Positions 10,310-19,463 of a stretch of DNA of 42,514 nt are shown in pieces. The notes beneath the pieces are model-generated. The model ran no database searches, was not told where the DNA came from, and was given only the letters and a program-made list of their open reading frames with translations. A program made the translations under genes and the position numbers. The DNA is taken from contig CAYFVM010000017.1 in the NCBI GenBank assembly GCA_964346725.1, positions 1 through 42,514 of the forward strand, written 5' to 3'. This DNA comes from UBA1715 sp964346725. GTDB lineage: Bacteria; Bacteroidota; Bacteroidia; Bacteroidales; UBA1715. Numbering within the stretch: the first letter of the stretch is position 1; every line of letters begins with the position of its first letter.

Positions 10310-12349
10310 TTAATTTCTCTTACTTTTTTGCTTTTGTCGAACAAAATATTCGGGTTTGGGGATGTAATCTGTTGATAGAATTTTAAGTTCTGTACGACGA
10401 TTGATTTGATTCGCTTTTTCTTGTGTGTCTTTCGAAAGTGTTTCTATGAACTCCGGCGACAAAGCAATACCAACTGTAAATGCAGTATCTAGTTTTGCAA
10501 TTTCTTCATTAACCACCACCGGCATAGATTCTCCGTAACCTTTTGCCACTAATCTGTCAAGATCATATCCTTTTTGTGTAAGATAATCAACTACCGCTTG
10601 CGCACGACGTTTTGAAAGTATCAAGTTTGCATTAGCATCGCCAACCATATCGGTATGTGCACCAAGTTCTATGGTTATGTTCGGATTATCCTCCAACAAT
10701 TTCCCCAACTCTTCCAAAGCTGTCTTTGAAGATTCATTTAATGTCCATTTACCAAAATCATAAAAAATATTTGGTATCTCTACCGGTCTGTTCATAGTGA
10801 TAAGCCCGAGATTTTGTTTAAACGTAGTATCGTCACTAATATTTGCTGTAGAAACTTTTACTTTTTGTTTTAGAAAGCCTTCAAAAGAACCAATCACAAT
10901 ATAGTCTGTGTATTGTGCCAATTTGAAAGAATACGAACCATCAACTTTGGTTTGGGTAGTTTGCAGAGAACCGTCACTTCCAATCAAAGTCACATCGCCA
11001 CCTTCTATTGATTTATTAATTCCAACATCTGTCATAACCCCCTCAATTGCCAATTGTAGTTCTGGCAATTCAAAAGAATAGATATCATCTAACCCACGAG
11101 TTCCTTTGCGATTGGAGGTGAACAAACCTATTTCTTTATTTCCTTGAAAGACAATACCGTAATCGTCTTGAGAAGAATTAATTGGACTTTGCATATTTAC
11201 AATATCCCATTCACCATCAGAACCTTTTGTTGCTCTATATATATCAAGACCACCCATGCCAGGTTGACCATCAGATGAGAAATAAAGCACACCATCTAAT
11301 CGGACATATGGAAACATTTCATCTCCCGGGGTATTGATTTTGGGACCAAGATTAATCGGTCGCCCCCATGGTGTATTAGCAGCAGTGCGTTCCACTTTCC
11401 AAATATCAGAACCACCATAAGAACCTTTCATTCGCGATGCGAAATACAACGTTAGACCATCTGCTGAAATAGCCGGTTGTCCTATAGAGATTGAGTCAGG
11501 AACTATTTCTTGCAATTCCGTAGAGTTCCACGAACCATTTTTGTATGTATTCGTATATATCTGGCAACCTACTTTTTTGCCTGATTCTTGGAGGCAACGA
11601 GTAAAATACATAGTGAAGCCATCGGGAGTAATAGAAACACTACCATCATCAAAGTCACTATTTACTGTTGAGTCTGTGATTAATTCAGGAGTTTTCCACT
11701 TGTTTTTTCTGTCAAAGCGTGCTTGATACACACTTGTGTAGTTCATTCCTGACACTTGATTAATGCGTGGCTTTACTCCTTCCTCTATGCGCGACGTAGT
11801 AAAATAAACCACATCATATGAGTCATCAGAATACATAGGACTGAAATCATTGTATTTTGAATTCAGTGGTTTTACGTTTTCTACTATATATCGAGTTGGA
11901 TGTTCGGCATAAGCAACAGCCAATGAGCATGACGCAATACCATTTGCTCCTCGCACATCTTTAGGTTGAGAACGTTTATAGGCTTTAAAGATTTTTTCGG
12001 CTTCTTCGTATTTCTGACTTTTTAACAAATAATAGCCATACCAATAACGTACTTCCTTATCTCGTATGGTTTTTTGGTTTGCTAATTTTTTGTATGCAAC
12101 TTCGGCTTTCTTAGAATTATTCAAATACCGATAGCATTCGGCTATTCGTGCTTGATACGAAGATTTAATGTAGCGCGACTCTTCATTGTCGGCCAGCTCT
12201 TCATACATTGTTACCGCTTTAAAATATTCTCCATTGGCAAAAGTCATTTCCGCCTTTTTACTCATCTTCTTTTGTGAAGCACACGAGCCAAAAAACAAGA
12301 CAATCAAAGCAAATAAAAATATTCGCGTATTGGACGTATTATTTAACAT
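10310..12349 (-). CDS. PorE-like lipoprotein: TPR, PD40 propeller, CRD, OmpA-type peptidoglycan-binding domain
   Basis: A 679-residue protein. The ATG at 12349 places a lipoprotein signal at the N-terminus, with lipobox FGSC and lipidated Cys23; a longer reading from 12430 would bury this signal and pass the promoter box. Order of domains: TPR-like helices (about 28-145), WD40-like PD40 propeller repeats (about 150-430, e.g. SADGLTLYFAS and RLDGVLYFSSD), a carboxypeptidase-regulatory-like beta-sandwich (about 432-520) and an OmpA C-terminal domain (about 521-660) with AHTDMVGDANANLILSKRRA; Asp567 and the Arg pair near 581 match the diaminopimelate-binding positions. This is the architecture of PorE (PG1058), which anchors the Porphyromonas gingivalis T9SS to peptidoglycan. 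A second protein of the same design is at 32702-34687, so which of them is the functional PorE is open. Confidence 0.85.
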   Translation of the reverse strand: MLNNTSNTRIFLFALIVLFFGSCASQKKMSKKAEMTFANGEYFKAVTMYEELADNEESRYIKSSYQARIAECYRYLNNSKKAEVAYKKLANQKTIRDKEVRYWYGYYLLKSQKYEEAEKIFKAYKRSQPKDVRGANGIASCSLAVAYAEHPTRYIVENVKPLNSKYNDFSPMYSDDSYDVVYFTTSRIEEGVKPRINQVSGMNYTSVYQARFDRKNKWKTPELITDSTVNSDFDDGSVSITPDGFTMYFTRCLQESGKKVGCQIYTNTYKNGSWNSTELQEIVPDSISIGQPAISADGLTLYFASRMKGSYGGSDIWKVERTAANTPWGRPINLGPKINTPGDEMFPYVRLDGVLYFSSDGQPGMGGLDIYRATKGSDGEWDIVNMQSPINSSQDDYGIVFQGNKEIGLFTSNRKGTRGLDDIYSFELPELQLAIEGVMTDVGINKSIEGGDVTLIGSDGSLQTTQTKVDGSYSFKLAQYTDYIVIGSFEGFLKQKVKVSTANISDDTTFKQNLGLITMNRPVEIPNIFYDFGKWTLNESSKTALEELGKLLEDNPNITIELGAHTDMVGDANANLILSKRRAQAVVDYLTQKGYDLDRLVAKGYGESMPVVVNEEIAKLDTAFTVGIALSPEFIETLSKDTQEKANQINRRTELKILSTDYIPKPEYFVRQKQKSKRN

Positions 12350-12388
12350 ATTATACGGTAACGAAATTTTGCAATAATTATTTCGTTG

Positions 12389-12396
12389 CAAATATA
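12389..12396 (-). promoter_or_regulatory. Candidate -7 promoter box for the PorE-like gene
   Basis: Minus strand TATATTTG matches TAnnTTTG and lies 39 bp upstream of the ATG at 12349, just after the pnp terminator. No clear -33 TTTG. Confidence 0.5.
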
Positions 12397-12410
12397 GGAA
12401 AAAGTGTGAT

Positions 12411-12443
12411 AGAAAAAGTAAGGCTGCCATTTCTGACAGCCTT
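12411..12443 (-). terminator. Intrinsic terminator of pnp
   Basis: On the minus strand a 10-bp stem (12434-12443 with 12420-12429, one G-U pair) closes a GAAA tetraloop and is followed by a short U-rich tract (12412-12418). It starts 8 bp after the pnp stop codon. Confidence 0.8.
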
Positions 12444-12451
12444 ATCTTAGA

Positions 12452-14590
12452 TTATTTTTGTTCTTCTGGTTTTGCTTGACGTGGAGGTCTTTCCATCAAT
12501 ACCTTTCGAGACAATTTAAACTTACCTTTTTCTATACCGATAAGTTTTACCTCAATAAGGTCACCTTCTTTCAAGTATTCTCCTACTTTCTCTACACGTT
12601 CCCATGCAATTTCTGAGATATGAAGCAATCCATCTTTTTGTGGTAAAAATTCACAGAATGCACCAAATTCAACGATTGATTTAACCTTTGCTTTGTACAC
12701 TTTACCTACTTCTGGTTCTTGAGAAACACCCATAATATATTGTTTCGCTTCGTCCATTCCCACTTTGTCTTTTCCTGAAATTTCAACGATTCCGAATCCG
12801 TCTACTTCTTCAATAGAGATTGTAGTATTTGTACGTGCTTGTAATTCTTGAATGTTTTTTCCACCTGAACCAATTACAGCACCAATGAAATCTTTACCAA
12901 TCTTCAAACTTTCAATTCTTGGAGCATGTGGTTTCAAATCAGCACGAGGCTCAGCAATTGTTTCTTGGATTTTATCAAGAATGTGTAAACGACCTTCGCG
13001 AGCTTGGTTCAAAGCTTTTTCAAGAATTTCATACGACAAACCGTCAACTTTGATATCCATTTGAGTAGCAGTAATACCATCGCGTGTTCCGGTTACTTTA
13101 AAGTCCATATCGCCAAGGTGATCTTCGTCGCCTAAAATATCAGACAAAACTGACCATTTTACGTTACCCTTGTCTGTTATTAATCCCATAGCAATACCAG
13201 AAACCGGTTTCTTAATTGTAACACCAGCATCCATAAGAGCAAGTGTACCAGCGCATACTGTTGCCATAGAAGAAGAACCGTTTGATTCCATAATATCAGA
13301 AACAACGCGTACGCAATATGGATAATTTTGTGGAATCATTCCTTTCAACGCTCTCCATGCTAAATGTCCATGACCAATTTCACGACGTCCAACACCTCTT
13401 TGAGCTTTTGCTTCGCCGGTAGAGAATGGAGGGAAATTATAATGAAGTAAAAAGCGTTCTTTACCTTGGAATAAAACATCATCAATGATTTTCTCGTCTT
13501 GTTTTGTTCCTAACGTTACAGTTGTCAATGATTGTGTTTCTCCACGGGTAAAAATAGCCGATCCGTGAGGGCCAGGTAGATAACCTACTTCGCACCAAAT
13601 TGGACGGATATCGGTTGTTTTACGACCATCAAGACGTTTTCCTTCGTCAAGAATACTACGACGCATAGCTTCTTTTTCAACATCATGGTAATAACGAGAA
13701 ACTAAGTCAGCCTTTGCTTGAACGTCTTCTTCTGATAATGATGCTAAATACTCATCTTTTATTGCTGAGAATTTATCTCCTCTATCATGTTTGTTTGCAT
13801 TGCATGAAGAAGCTACAGCATATGCTTTGTCATAACATTTAGCCCAAACATCTTTACGAAGTTCTTCATCATTTTCTTCGTGGCAATATTCACGTTTTAC
13901 GGTTTTACCAACAGCTTCCATTAATTCCATTTGTGCTTTACACATTGGTTTAATAGCTTCGTGAGCGAATTTCAAAGCTTCAAGCATTTCTGCTTCTGAA
14001 ACTTCTTTCATTTCGCCTTCAACCATAAGAATATTGTCATATGTGGCACCTACCATGATGTCGATATCAGCACGACTCATTTCATCAAAGGTAGGGTCAA
14101 CAACTAATTTACCATCAATACGAGCTACGCGAACTTCTGCGATTGGTCCTCCGAAAGGAATATCAGAAACAGCCAAAGCTGCAGAAGCAGCTAAACCTGC
14201 CAACGCATCTGGTTGATTTTTTCCATCAGCAGAAATTAACAAAACATTTACAAACGTTTCTGCATGATAATTATCTGGAAACAATGGACGTAATGCTCTA
14301 TCAACTAAACGTGCAATTAAGATTTCATAATCAGAAGCCTTACCTTCTCTACGTGTAAATCCCCCCGGATATCTTCCGAATGCACCATATTTTTCTTTGT
14401 ACTCAACAGTAAGTGGCATGAAATCTGTACCAGGAACGGCATCTTTTGCGCCACATACGGTAGCCAAAAGCATTGTGTCACCCATTCTTACAACAACTGA
14501 ACCATCAGCCTGTTTTGCCAATTTTCCTGTCTCTATTTCGATGGTACGTCCATCGCTAAGAGTGATATCTTTTTTAAAAACTTGTAACAT
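12452..14590 (-). CDS. pnp: Polynucleotide phosphorylase (PNPase)
   Basis: A 712-residue protein, normal length for bacterial PNPase. Two RNase PH domains are recognisable, with GRYPGGFTRREGKASDYE in the first and FPPFSTGEAKAQRGVGRREIGHG in the second, followed by a KH domain (GSGGKNIQELQARTNTTISI) and a C-terminal S1 domain (VKSIVEFGAFCEFLPQKDGLLHISE). It degrades RNA 3'-5' by phosphorolysis and can add 3' tails. It lies downstream of rpsO as in many bacteria, but a strong hairpin separates the two (14640-14683), so pnp may need its own promoter, read-through or RNA processing. Confidence 0.98.
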   Translation of the reverse strand: MLQVFKKDITLSDGRTIEIETGKLAKQADGSVVVRMGDTMLLATVCGAKDAVPGTDFMPLTVEYKEKYGAFGRYPGGFTRREGKASDYEILIARLVDRALRPLFPDNYHAETFVNVLLISADGKNQPDALAGLAASAALAVSDIPFGGPIAEVRVARIDGKLVVDPTFDEMSRADIDIMVGATYDNILMVEGEMKEVSEAEMLEALKFAHEAIKPMCKAQMELMEAVGKTVKREYCHEENDEELRKDVWAKCYDKAYAVASSCNANKHDRGDKFSAIKDEYLASLSEEDVQAKADLVSRYYHDVEKEAMRRSILDEGKRLDGRKTTDIRPIWCEVGYLPGPHGSAIFTRGETQSLTTVTLGTKQDEKIIDDVLFQGKERFLLHYNFPPFSTGEAKAQRGVGRREIGHGHLAWRALKGMIPQNYPYCVRVVSDIMESNGSSSMATVCAGTLALMDAGVTIKKPVSGIAMGLITDKGNVKWSVLSDILGDEDHLGDMDFKVTGTRDGITATQMDIKVDGLSYEILEKALNQAREGRLHILDKIQETIAEPRADLKPHAPRIESLKIGKDFIGAVIGSGGKNIQELQARTNTTISIEEVDGFGIVEISGKDKVGMDEAKQYIMGVSQEPEVGKVYKAKVKSIVEFGAFCEFLPQKDGLLHISEIAWERVEKVGEYLKEGDLIEVKLIGIEKGKFKLSRKVLMERPPRQAKPEEQK

Positions 14591-14639
14591 ATTGTGTTTC
14601 TTTTGTGTGTATAAAAATAAATCGAATAACTATACGAAT

Positions 14640-14683
14640 ACAATAAACAAAACAATGGAAGGCAACTAAAAAATTGCCTTCCA
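14640..14683 (-). terminator. Hairpin terminator or attenuator between rpsO and pnp
   Basis: A perfect 10-bp stem (14656-14665 with 14674-14683) and an 8-nt loop, followed on the minus strand by a T-rich tract. It is well placed to end rpsO transcripts. In Escherichia coli the rpsO-pnp spacer carries an RNase III hairpin used in PNPase autoregulation; whether this hairpin has such a role cannot be told from sequence. Confidence 0.7.
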
Positions 14684-14710
14684 CGATAAATGATTTATTA
14701 CGCAATCAAA

Positions 14711-14980
14711 TTATTTACGGATGTTTAATTCTTTAATTAAATTACGATATTCTTCAATATCTTGGTCTTTTAAGTAATTCAACAAATTACGTCTCTTTCC
14801 AACCAATTTCAACAATGCACGTTGAGAAACGAAATCCTTGTGATTGTCTTTCATTTTTTCAGTCAAAGCATTGATTCTTTCTGTAAAGATTGCAATTTGA
14901 CATTTTGTTGATCCAGAATCTTTTTCTGACTTGCCGAATTTCTTAACCAATTCAGCCTTTTTTTCTGTAGTTAAATACAT
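14711..14980 (-). CDS. rpsO: 30S ribosomal protein S15
   Basis: An 89-residue protein from the ATG at 14980, exactly the usual length of S15. The frame is open a little further upstream, but those codons lie across the promoter region and add residues not seen in S15. Family signatures: GSTKCQIAIFTERINALTEK and DFVSQRALLKLVGKRRNLLNY. S15 is a primary binder of 16S rRNA in the small subunit. A good promoter lies 37 bp upstream (15017-15046) and a hairpin follows the stop. Confidence 0.97.
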   Translation of the reverse strand: MYLTTEKKAELVKKFGKSEKDSGSTKCQIAIFTERINALTEKMKDNHKDFVSQRALLKLVGKRRNLLNYLKDQDIEEYRNLIKELNIRK

Positions 14981-15016
14981 AATATCAATAATTTTCTCTA
15001 ATCGTTTTTCAAGACG

Positions 15017-15046
15017 CAAAAGTAAATGTTTTTCTTTAATTTCAAT
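15017..15046 (-). promoter_or_regulatory. Promoter of rpsO
   Basis: The minus strand carries ATTG (15043-15046), an 18-nt spacer, then TACTTTTG (15017-15024), which matches the Bacteroidota pattern (TTTG)-N19-(TAnnTTTG) with one mismatch in the -33 box and a spacer one base short. Predicted leader about 30 nt. Confidence 0.65.
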
Positions 15047-15075
15047 AAAGAAACTGGTTTTTTGTAAAAAATTGT

Positions 15076-16383
15076 TTAATTCATACGAATTATCTCAGCT
15101 CCTATCGCATTCAATCGTTTATCTATATCTTGATATCCTCGGTCTATTTGCTCAATATTGCTAATAGTGCTGACTCCTTGTGCCGACAAGGCTGCAATAA
15201 GTAATGCCACACCGGCTCTAATATCTGGCGATGACATATTGGTAGCTCTCAGCTTTTGCTTGCTTCCCTGCCCTATTACCGTTGCTCTATGAGGATCACA
15301 AAGGATTATCTTACAACCCATGTCTATAAGCTTATCAACGAAAAACAAACGGCTCTCGAACATTTTTTGATGAATAAGCACGCTTCCTTCTGCCATTGTG
15401 GCTACAACCAAAAACACACTCAAAAGATCAGGAGTCAAACCCGGCCATGGCGCATCTGATATTGTCATAATGGAACCATCAATAAATGTAGGAATTGTAT
15501 AGGTTTCTTGTGCAGGAATATAAATATCATCATTACGTTTCTCAAACTGTATACCTAAACGAGAAAACGCTGATGGAATAAGTCCCAAATCAGGATATGA
15601 TACATTTTTAATTGTTATTTCCGAGCCAGTCATTGCTGCTAATCCCATGAAACTACCAACTTCAATCATATCAGGTAAAATGGTATGTTCACAACCATTT
15701 AGTTTTTCTACTCCTTCAATTGTTAACAAATTAGAGGCAATGCCTGAAATTTTTGCGCCCATTTTGTTCAACATTTTGCAAAGTTGTTGAATATATGGTT
15801 CACAGGCTGCATTGTAAATAGTTGTTTTCCCTTCGGCCAATACTGCTGCCATTATAATATTTGCTGTGCCGGTAACAGAAGCCTCATCGAGCAACATATA
15901 TGTTCCTTTGAGGTGTTCGGCAGAAACAGCAAACATGTTCGTTTCTGCATTAAAATTAAATGTTGCTCCTAAATTCTGAAATCCAATAAAATGTGTATCT
16001 AAACGACGACGGCCAATCTTATCACCACCAGGACTTGAAATATATCCCTTACCAAAACGCCCCAAAAGTGGTCCAACCAACATTATAGAGCCTCGCAAGG
16101 TTTTTGTCTTTTCCTGAAAATCTTTTGATAATAAATAATCAAGATTTACGTCATCGGCTTGAAAGCAGTAACTATTGTCTCGCAAACGAGTTACATTAAC
16201 CCCTAGACTCATAAGTAACTCTATAAGATTCATAACGTCACGAATCTGAGGGATATTTTTGATTACAACAGGTTCACTTGTCAACAATACAGCCGACAGA
16301 ACTTGTAATGCTTCATTTTTAGCACCTTGTGGTTGTAATTCGCCGTGCAGTTTTCTTCCTCCAGTAATTCGGAATGTTGTCAT
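15076..16383 (-). CDS. murA: UDP-N-acetylglucosamine 1-carboxyvinyltransferase, Asp-type active site
   Basis: A 435-residue member of the EPSP synthase/MurA family. It transfers enolpyruvate from PEP to UDP-GlcNAc, the first committed step of peptidoglycan synthesis. Signatures: GAKNEALQVLSAVLLT near residues 20-35, LRGSIMLVGPLLGRFGKG at 97-113 and PGGDKIGRRRLDTH at 118-131. The catalytic-loop residue that is Cys115 in E. coli (PGGC) is Asp121 here (codon 16021-16023), the form known from mycobacteria and chlamydiae that is not alkylated by fosfomycin. The gene starts 2 bp after the DUF4290 gene, so the two are clearly in one operon and probably translationally coupled. Confidence 0.97.
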   Translation of the reverse strand: MTTFRITGGRKLHGELQPQGAKNEALQVLSAVLLTSEPVVIKNIPQIRDVMNLIELLMSLGVNVTRLRDNSYCFQADDVNLDYLLSKDFQEKTKTLRGSIMLVGPLLGRFGKGYISSPGGDKIGRRRLDTHFIGFQNLGATFNFNAETNMFAVSAEHLKGTYMLLDEASVTGTANIIMAAVLAEGKTTIYNAACEPYIQQLCKMLNKMGAKISGIASNLLTIEGVEKLNGCEHTILPDMIEVGSFMGLAAMTGSEITIKNVSYPDLGLIPSAFSRLGIQFEKRNDDIYIPAQETYTIPTFIDGSIMTISDAPWPGLTPDLLSVFLVVATMAEGSVLIHQKMFESRLFFVDKLIDMGCKIILCDPHRATVIGQGSKQKLRATNMSSPDIRAGVALLIAALSAQGVSTISNIEQIDRGYQDIDKRLNAIGAEIIRMN

Positions 16384-16385
16384 AA

Positions 16386-17039
16386 TTAATTTTGCCTTTT
16401 TTTATTGTTATTATTTTTGTTGTTATTGTTACGTCGGCCTTGATTATTATTGTTTTGACGTTTAAAATTATTCACTTTCTTTTGAACAGCAACATTTGGC
16501 ACGTTTACGTTCATTAATTTTGTGTCTGCCGCCAAATTTAACTGACCTTTTGAAAGTCGAATCAAGTCATTGATAACGATTTCGTCTGTTACCGATTTTT
16601 GATTCCAAATGACATAATTACGCTTCATGTTATTGGCAATCATGTGTACCAATGCATCTCGTTCTTCACTCGATTCCATGTCACATGCAGCTTGAATCAT
16701 GCGTTCTACGGTATATCCATAATGACGACAACGAATCTCATTCATGTTATATTGCAGCCTTTGAGGTTTTTCAATATCAGCAGGTTTTGAAATAGCATAA
16801 GGAAAATCAACATCAAGCTTAAAATCGCAAAGTTGTGCTAAATAATCCCACATTTTTTGTTTATAATCTTTAGTTTCGCGTACCGAAGGATTCATATTTA
16901 TCATGATTGCAATAAGTTCCTTTGCAGCTTCTGTACGATTTGCTTTGTCTGGTATTGTCAATAAATGCTCTGCCATCATTTGGACATTACGTCCGTATTC
17001 GGGCAAAATCAGTGACTCTCTTGTTGTATTATACTCCAT
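16386..17039 (-). CDS. DUF4290 family protein
   Basis: A 217-residue protein from the ATG at 17039; the first residues, MEYNTTRESLILPEYGRNVQ, are the typical DUF4290 N-terminus, so the in-frame codons before them were excluded. The body is mostly helical, with no signal peptide or membrane segment, so it is likely cytoplasmic. The last 30 or so residues are a basic low-complexity tail of Asn, Lys, Arg and Gln, which could contact nucleic acid. The function of DUF4290 is unknown. It sits between uvrD (33 bp upstream) and murA (2 bp downstream) in one transcription unit. Confidence 0.85.
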   Translation of the reverse strand: MEYNTTRESLILPEYGRNVQMMAEHLLTIPDKANRTEAAKELIAIMINMNPSVRETKDYKQKMWDYLAQLCDFKLDVDFPYAISKPADIEKPQRLQYNMNEIRCRHYGYTVERMIQAACDMESSEERDALVHMIANNMKRNYVIWNQKSVTDEIVINDLIRLSKGQLNLAADTKLMNVNVPNVAVQKKVNNFKRQNNNNQGRRNNNNKNNNNKKRQN

Positions 17040-17072
17040 TAAAATAAAATTTCTCAAAGGTAATAAAAGCTA

Positions 17073-19457
17073 TTAATTTTCAACTATTTGTAGTTTTGCA
17101 AATTTCAATAATAGTTTCTTTTCGCCCCAATTATCAAAAGCTATGATAACTGCAGCATTTGCATCGCTTCCCATACGTTCCTTTACGGAACCCATGCCAA
17201 ATTTAGCATGTGCAACACGCTGACCTTCCTTGATGGATTCAGGATTGCTTGGGACAATAGTTGCGGGTTGTTTTGATTCTTCATTATAGTGCGCAAATGG
17301 TTGTTCTTTTTTATACTGAGAAAATGATGATTGTGGTGCAGATGTCTTCGTTACATTCATCGGATGAGTTTTCTGCAAATATGAATTAAAACCACTTCCT
17401 TGTTTGTTTTGATATGAAGAAAAGCCATTACCACCTCTCTGCTGGTACGACGAAAACGCAGGAGCTTGTCCAAAGTCCTCATACATTAATGTTGAAGTTT
17501 TCAACGAACCATTCAAAAAGCAAGAATCTATTTCAGACAAGAAACGGCTTGGCGTTGATGGCATAAAACTTCCAAATTTTCTTCGTTTCCATGCAAACGA
17601 AAGCGTAACAGTTTTCATTGCTCGCGTTAATGCAACGTAGAAAAGCCGACGTTCTTCTTCAATGTTTTGAATGGTCTCCATACTCATTTGAGAAGGCAAC
17701 ACGTTTTCTTCTATGCCAACCAAAAAGCAATGCTTAAATTCAAGTCCTTTAGCTGCGTGCATAGTCATTAGAAGCACTTTATTGGCATTATCTGTTTCTT
17801 CTTCGTCAATATCAGTCAATAGTGCAATTTTCTGGAGATAATTATGCATTGCTATGGCATCCGGATCTAACTCATTTTCCACAAACTCTTTGGCTCCATT
17901 CAATAACTCTTGAATATTATTAAATCGGTCTTGCGCCTCTTCTTTCGGATACTCCTTTTCTAATGCTTCTTTGAATTCTAGTTTTTCTACAATTCGAAAC
18001 ATTAACGAATAGGCATCTGTAGTAGGCTCATCGACCATAAAACCTTGCATTATTTCCGCAAAATCGGACAGTTTTTTCTTCGCCGCAGCAGGTAGCATAT
18101 CACGAGTCTTTTCTATTTGTGATATAACTCCCCACAAGGATAAATTATTAGCGTCAGCTATAGCATGAAGCCTGTCTATCGTGGTACTTCCTATCCCTCT
18201 CACGGGGTAGTTGATAATTCGTTCCAATGCTATGTCATCTTTCGGGTTTACAACCACACGAACATACGAAAGTACGTCTTTGATTTCTTTTCGTTGAAAG
18301 AATGACAAGCCTTTCACAATTTTACAAGGGATTCGTTTTTTATTCAACTCCTCCTCCAAAATACGTGACTGTGAATTGGTTCGATACAATATGGCACAAT
18401 TGCTATACGATTCGCCTTTATCTACTATATCAGCAATAAGTTTCGCAATTTTTGTACCTTCTTCCGAATCGGTTGCGGATTGCACCAAAGAAATTTTTTC
18501 ACCATCCTCCTGATCTGAAAAAATCTTTTTGGGTATTTGTTTTGTGTTCTTTTTTATAAGGCTGTTGGCTGCCTCTACTATCGTTTTCGTAGAACGATAA
18601 TTTTGTTCTAACTTGAATAATTTACAATCTTTAAAATCACGTTGATAGTTCAATATATTCTCTATGCGAGCGCCTCGAAACGAATATATACTTTGAGCAT
18701 CATCGCCTACAACGCATAAATTATTTTCGGGCAATGCCAATTGCTTAATAATGCGATATTGGCAACTATTGGTATCTTGAAACTCATCTACCAAAATGTA
18801 CCGGAACAATTTCTGGTATTTTTGCAACACCATTGGATTGTCGCGGAATAAGATATTCGTCATGAGTAGCAAATCGTCAAAATCCATAGAGTTTGATCGT
18901 TTGCAATCAGCCACATAGCGCTTATAGATTTTTGATACAGCTGGCATTCCATTCATGCTGTCATATTTGGCAGCATCGGAAAGTTCGTACATTTCAGCAG
19001 GTATTAAATCATTTTTCGCTTTAGATATGATTGAAGCTACTTTTGATGGCTTGTATATTTCTTTATCAACTTCTAATTCCTTAATTGCCTGTGCTATTTG
19101 CTTTTTTACGTCATCGGCATCCAAAATGGTGTAAGAAGCATCATATCCTGGCAAACTTGCAGCTTCAAATCGCAATATTCGAGCAAATATTGAGTGAAAC
19201 GTTCCCATAGCTAAATGCAGTGCCTCGTCCCCTACAAGCGTTTGTATACGCTCTTTCATCTCAGCAGCAGCCTTATTGGTGAAGGTTAATGCCAATATAT
19301 TATGAGCTGGCACATTTTTGGATAATAAATAGGCTATTTTGTATGTTAAAACCCTCGTTTTCCCCGATCCTGCTCCAGCAATAACCAATGAAGGACCATC
19401 AGTACAGCTAACTGCAGCACGCTGACTTTCATTAAGGTTTTCAAACAAATCTTTCAT
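17073..19457 (-). CDS. uvrD: ATP-dependent DNA helicase UvrD/PcrA
   Basis: A 794-residue superfamily 1A helicase. Motif Q/Ia region NLNESQRAAV at residues 8-17, Walker A GAGSGKT at 28-34, Walker B/motif II VDEFQDTN near 223-230, motif III GDDAQSIYSFRGA, motif IV EQNYRST, motif V TMHAAKGLEF and motif VI VALTRAM. The C-terminus has the PcrA/UvrD-type Tudor-like module (GQRVAHAKFGMGSV) after a Gln/Ser-rich linker. It unwinds DNA 3'-5' in excision and mismatch repair and clears replication forks. It starts 6 bp after the peptidase gene, so it is in the same operon. uvrD and pcrA names are used interchangeably in this phylum. Confidence 0.96.
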   Translation of the reverse strand: MKDLFENLNESQRAAVSCTDGPSLVIAGAGSGKTRVLTYKIAYLLSKNVPAHNILALTFTNKAAAEMKERIQTLVGDEALHLAMGTFHSIFARILRFEAASLPGYDASYTILDADDVKKQIAQAIKELEVDKEIYKPSKVASIISKAKNDLIPAEMYELSDAAKYDSMNGMPAVSKIYKRYVADCKRSNSMDFDDLLLMTNILFRDNPMVLQKYQKLFRYILVDEFQDTNSCQYRIIKQLALPENNLCVVGDDAQSIYSFRGARIENILNYQRDFKDCKLFKLEQNYRSTKTIVEAANSLIKKNTKQIPKKIFSDQEDGEKISLVQSATDSEEGTKIAKLIADIVDKGESYSNCAILYRTNSQSRILEEELNKKRIPCKIVKGLSFFQRKEIKDVLSYVRVVVNPKDDIALERIINYPVRGIGSTTIDRLHAIADANNLSLWGVISQIEKTRDMLPAAAKKKLSDFAEIMQGFMVDEPTTDAYSLMFRIVEKLEFKEALEKEYPKEEAQDRFNNIQELLNGAKEFVENELDPDAIAMHNYLQKIALLTDIDEEETDNANKVLLMTMHAAKGLEFKHCFLVGIEENVLPSQMSMETIQNIEEERRLFYVALTRAMKTVTLSFAWKRRKFGSFMPSTPSRFLSEIDSCFLNGSLKTSTLMYEDFGQAPAFSSYQQRGGNGFSSYQNKQGSGFNSYLQKTHPMNVTKTSAPQSSFSQYKKEQPFAHYNEESKQPATIVPSNPESIKEGQRVAHAKFGMGSVKERMGSDANAAVIIAFDNWGEKKLLLKFAKLQIVEN

Positions 19458-19463
19458 TGTCTC

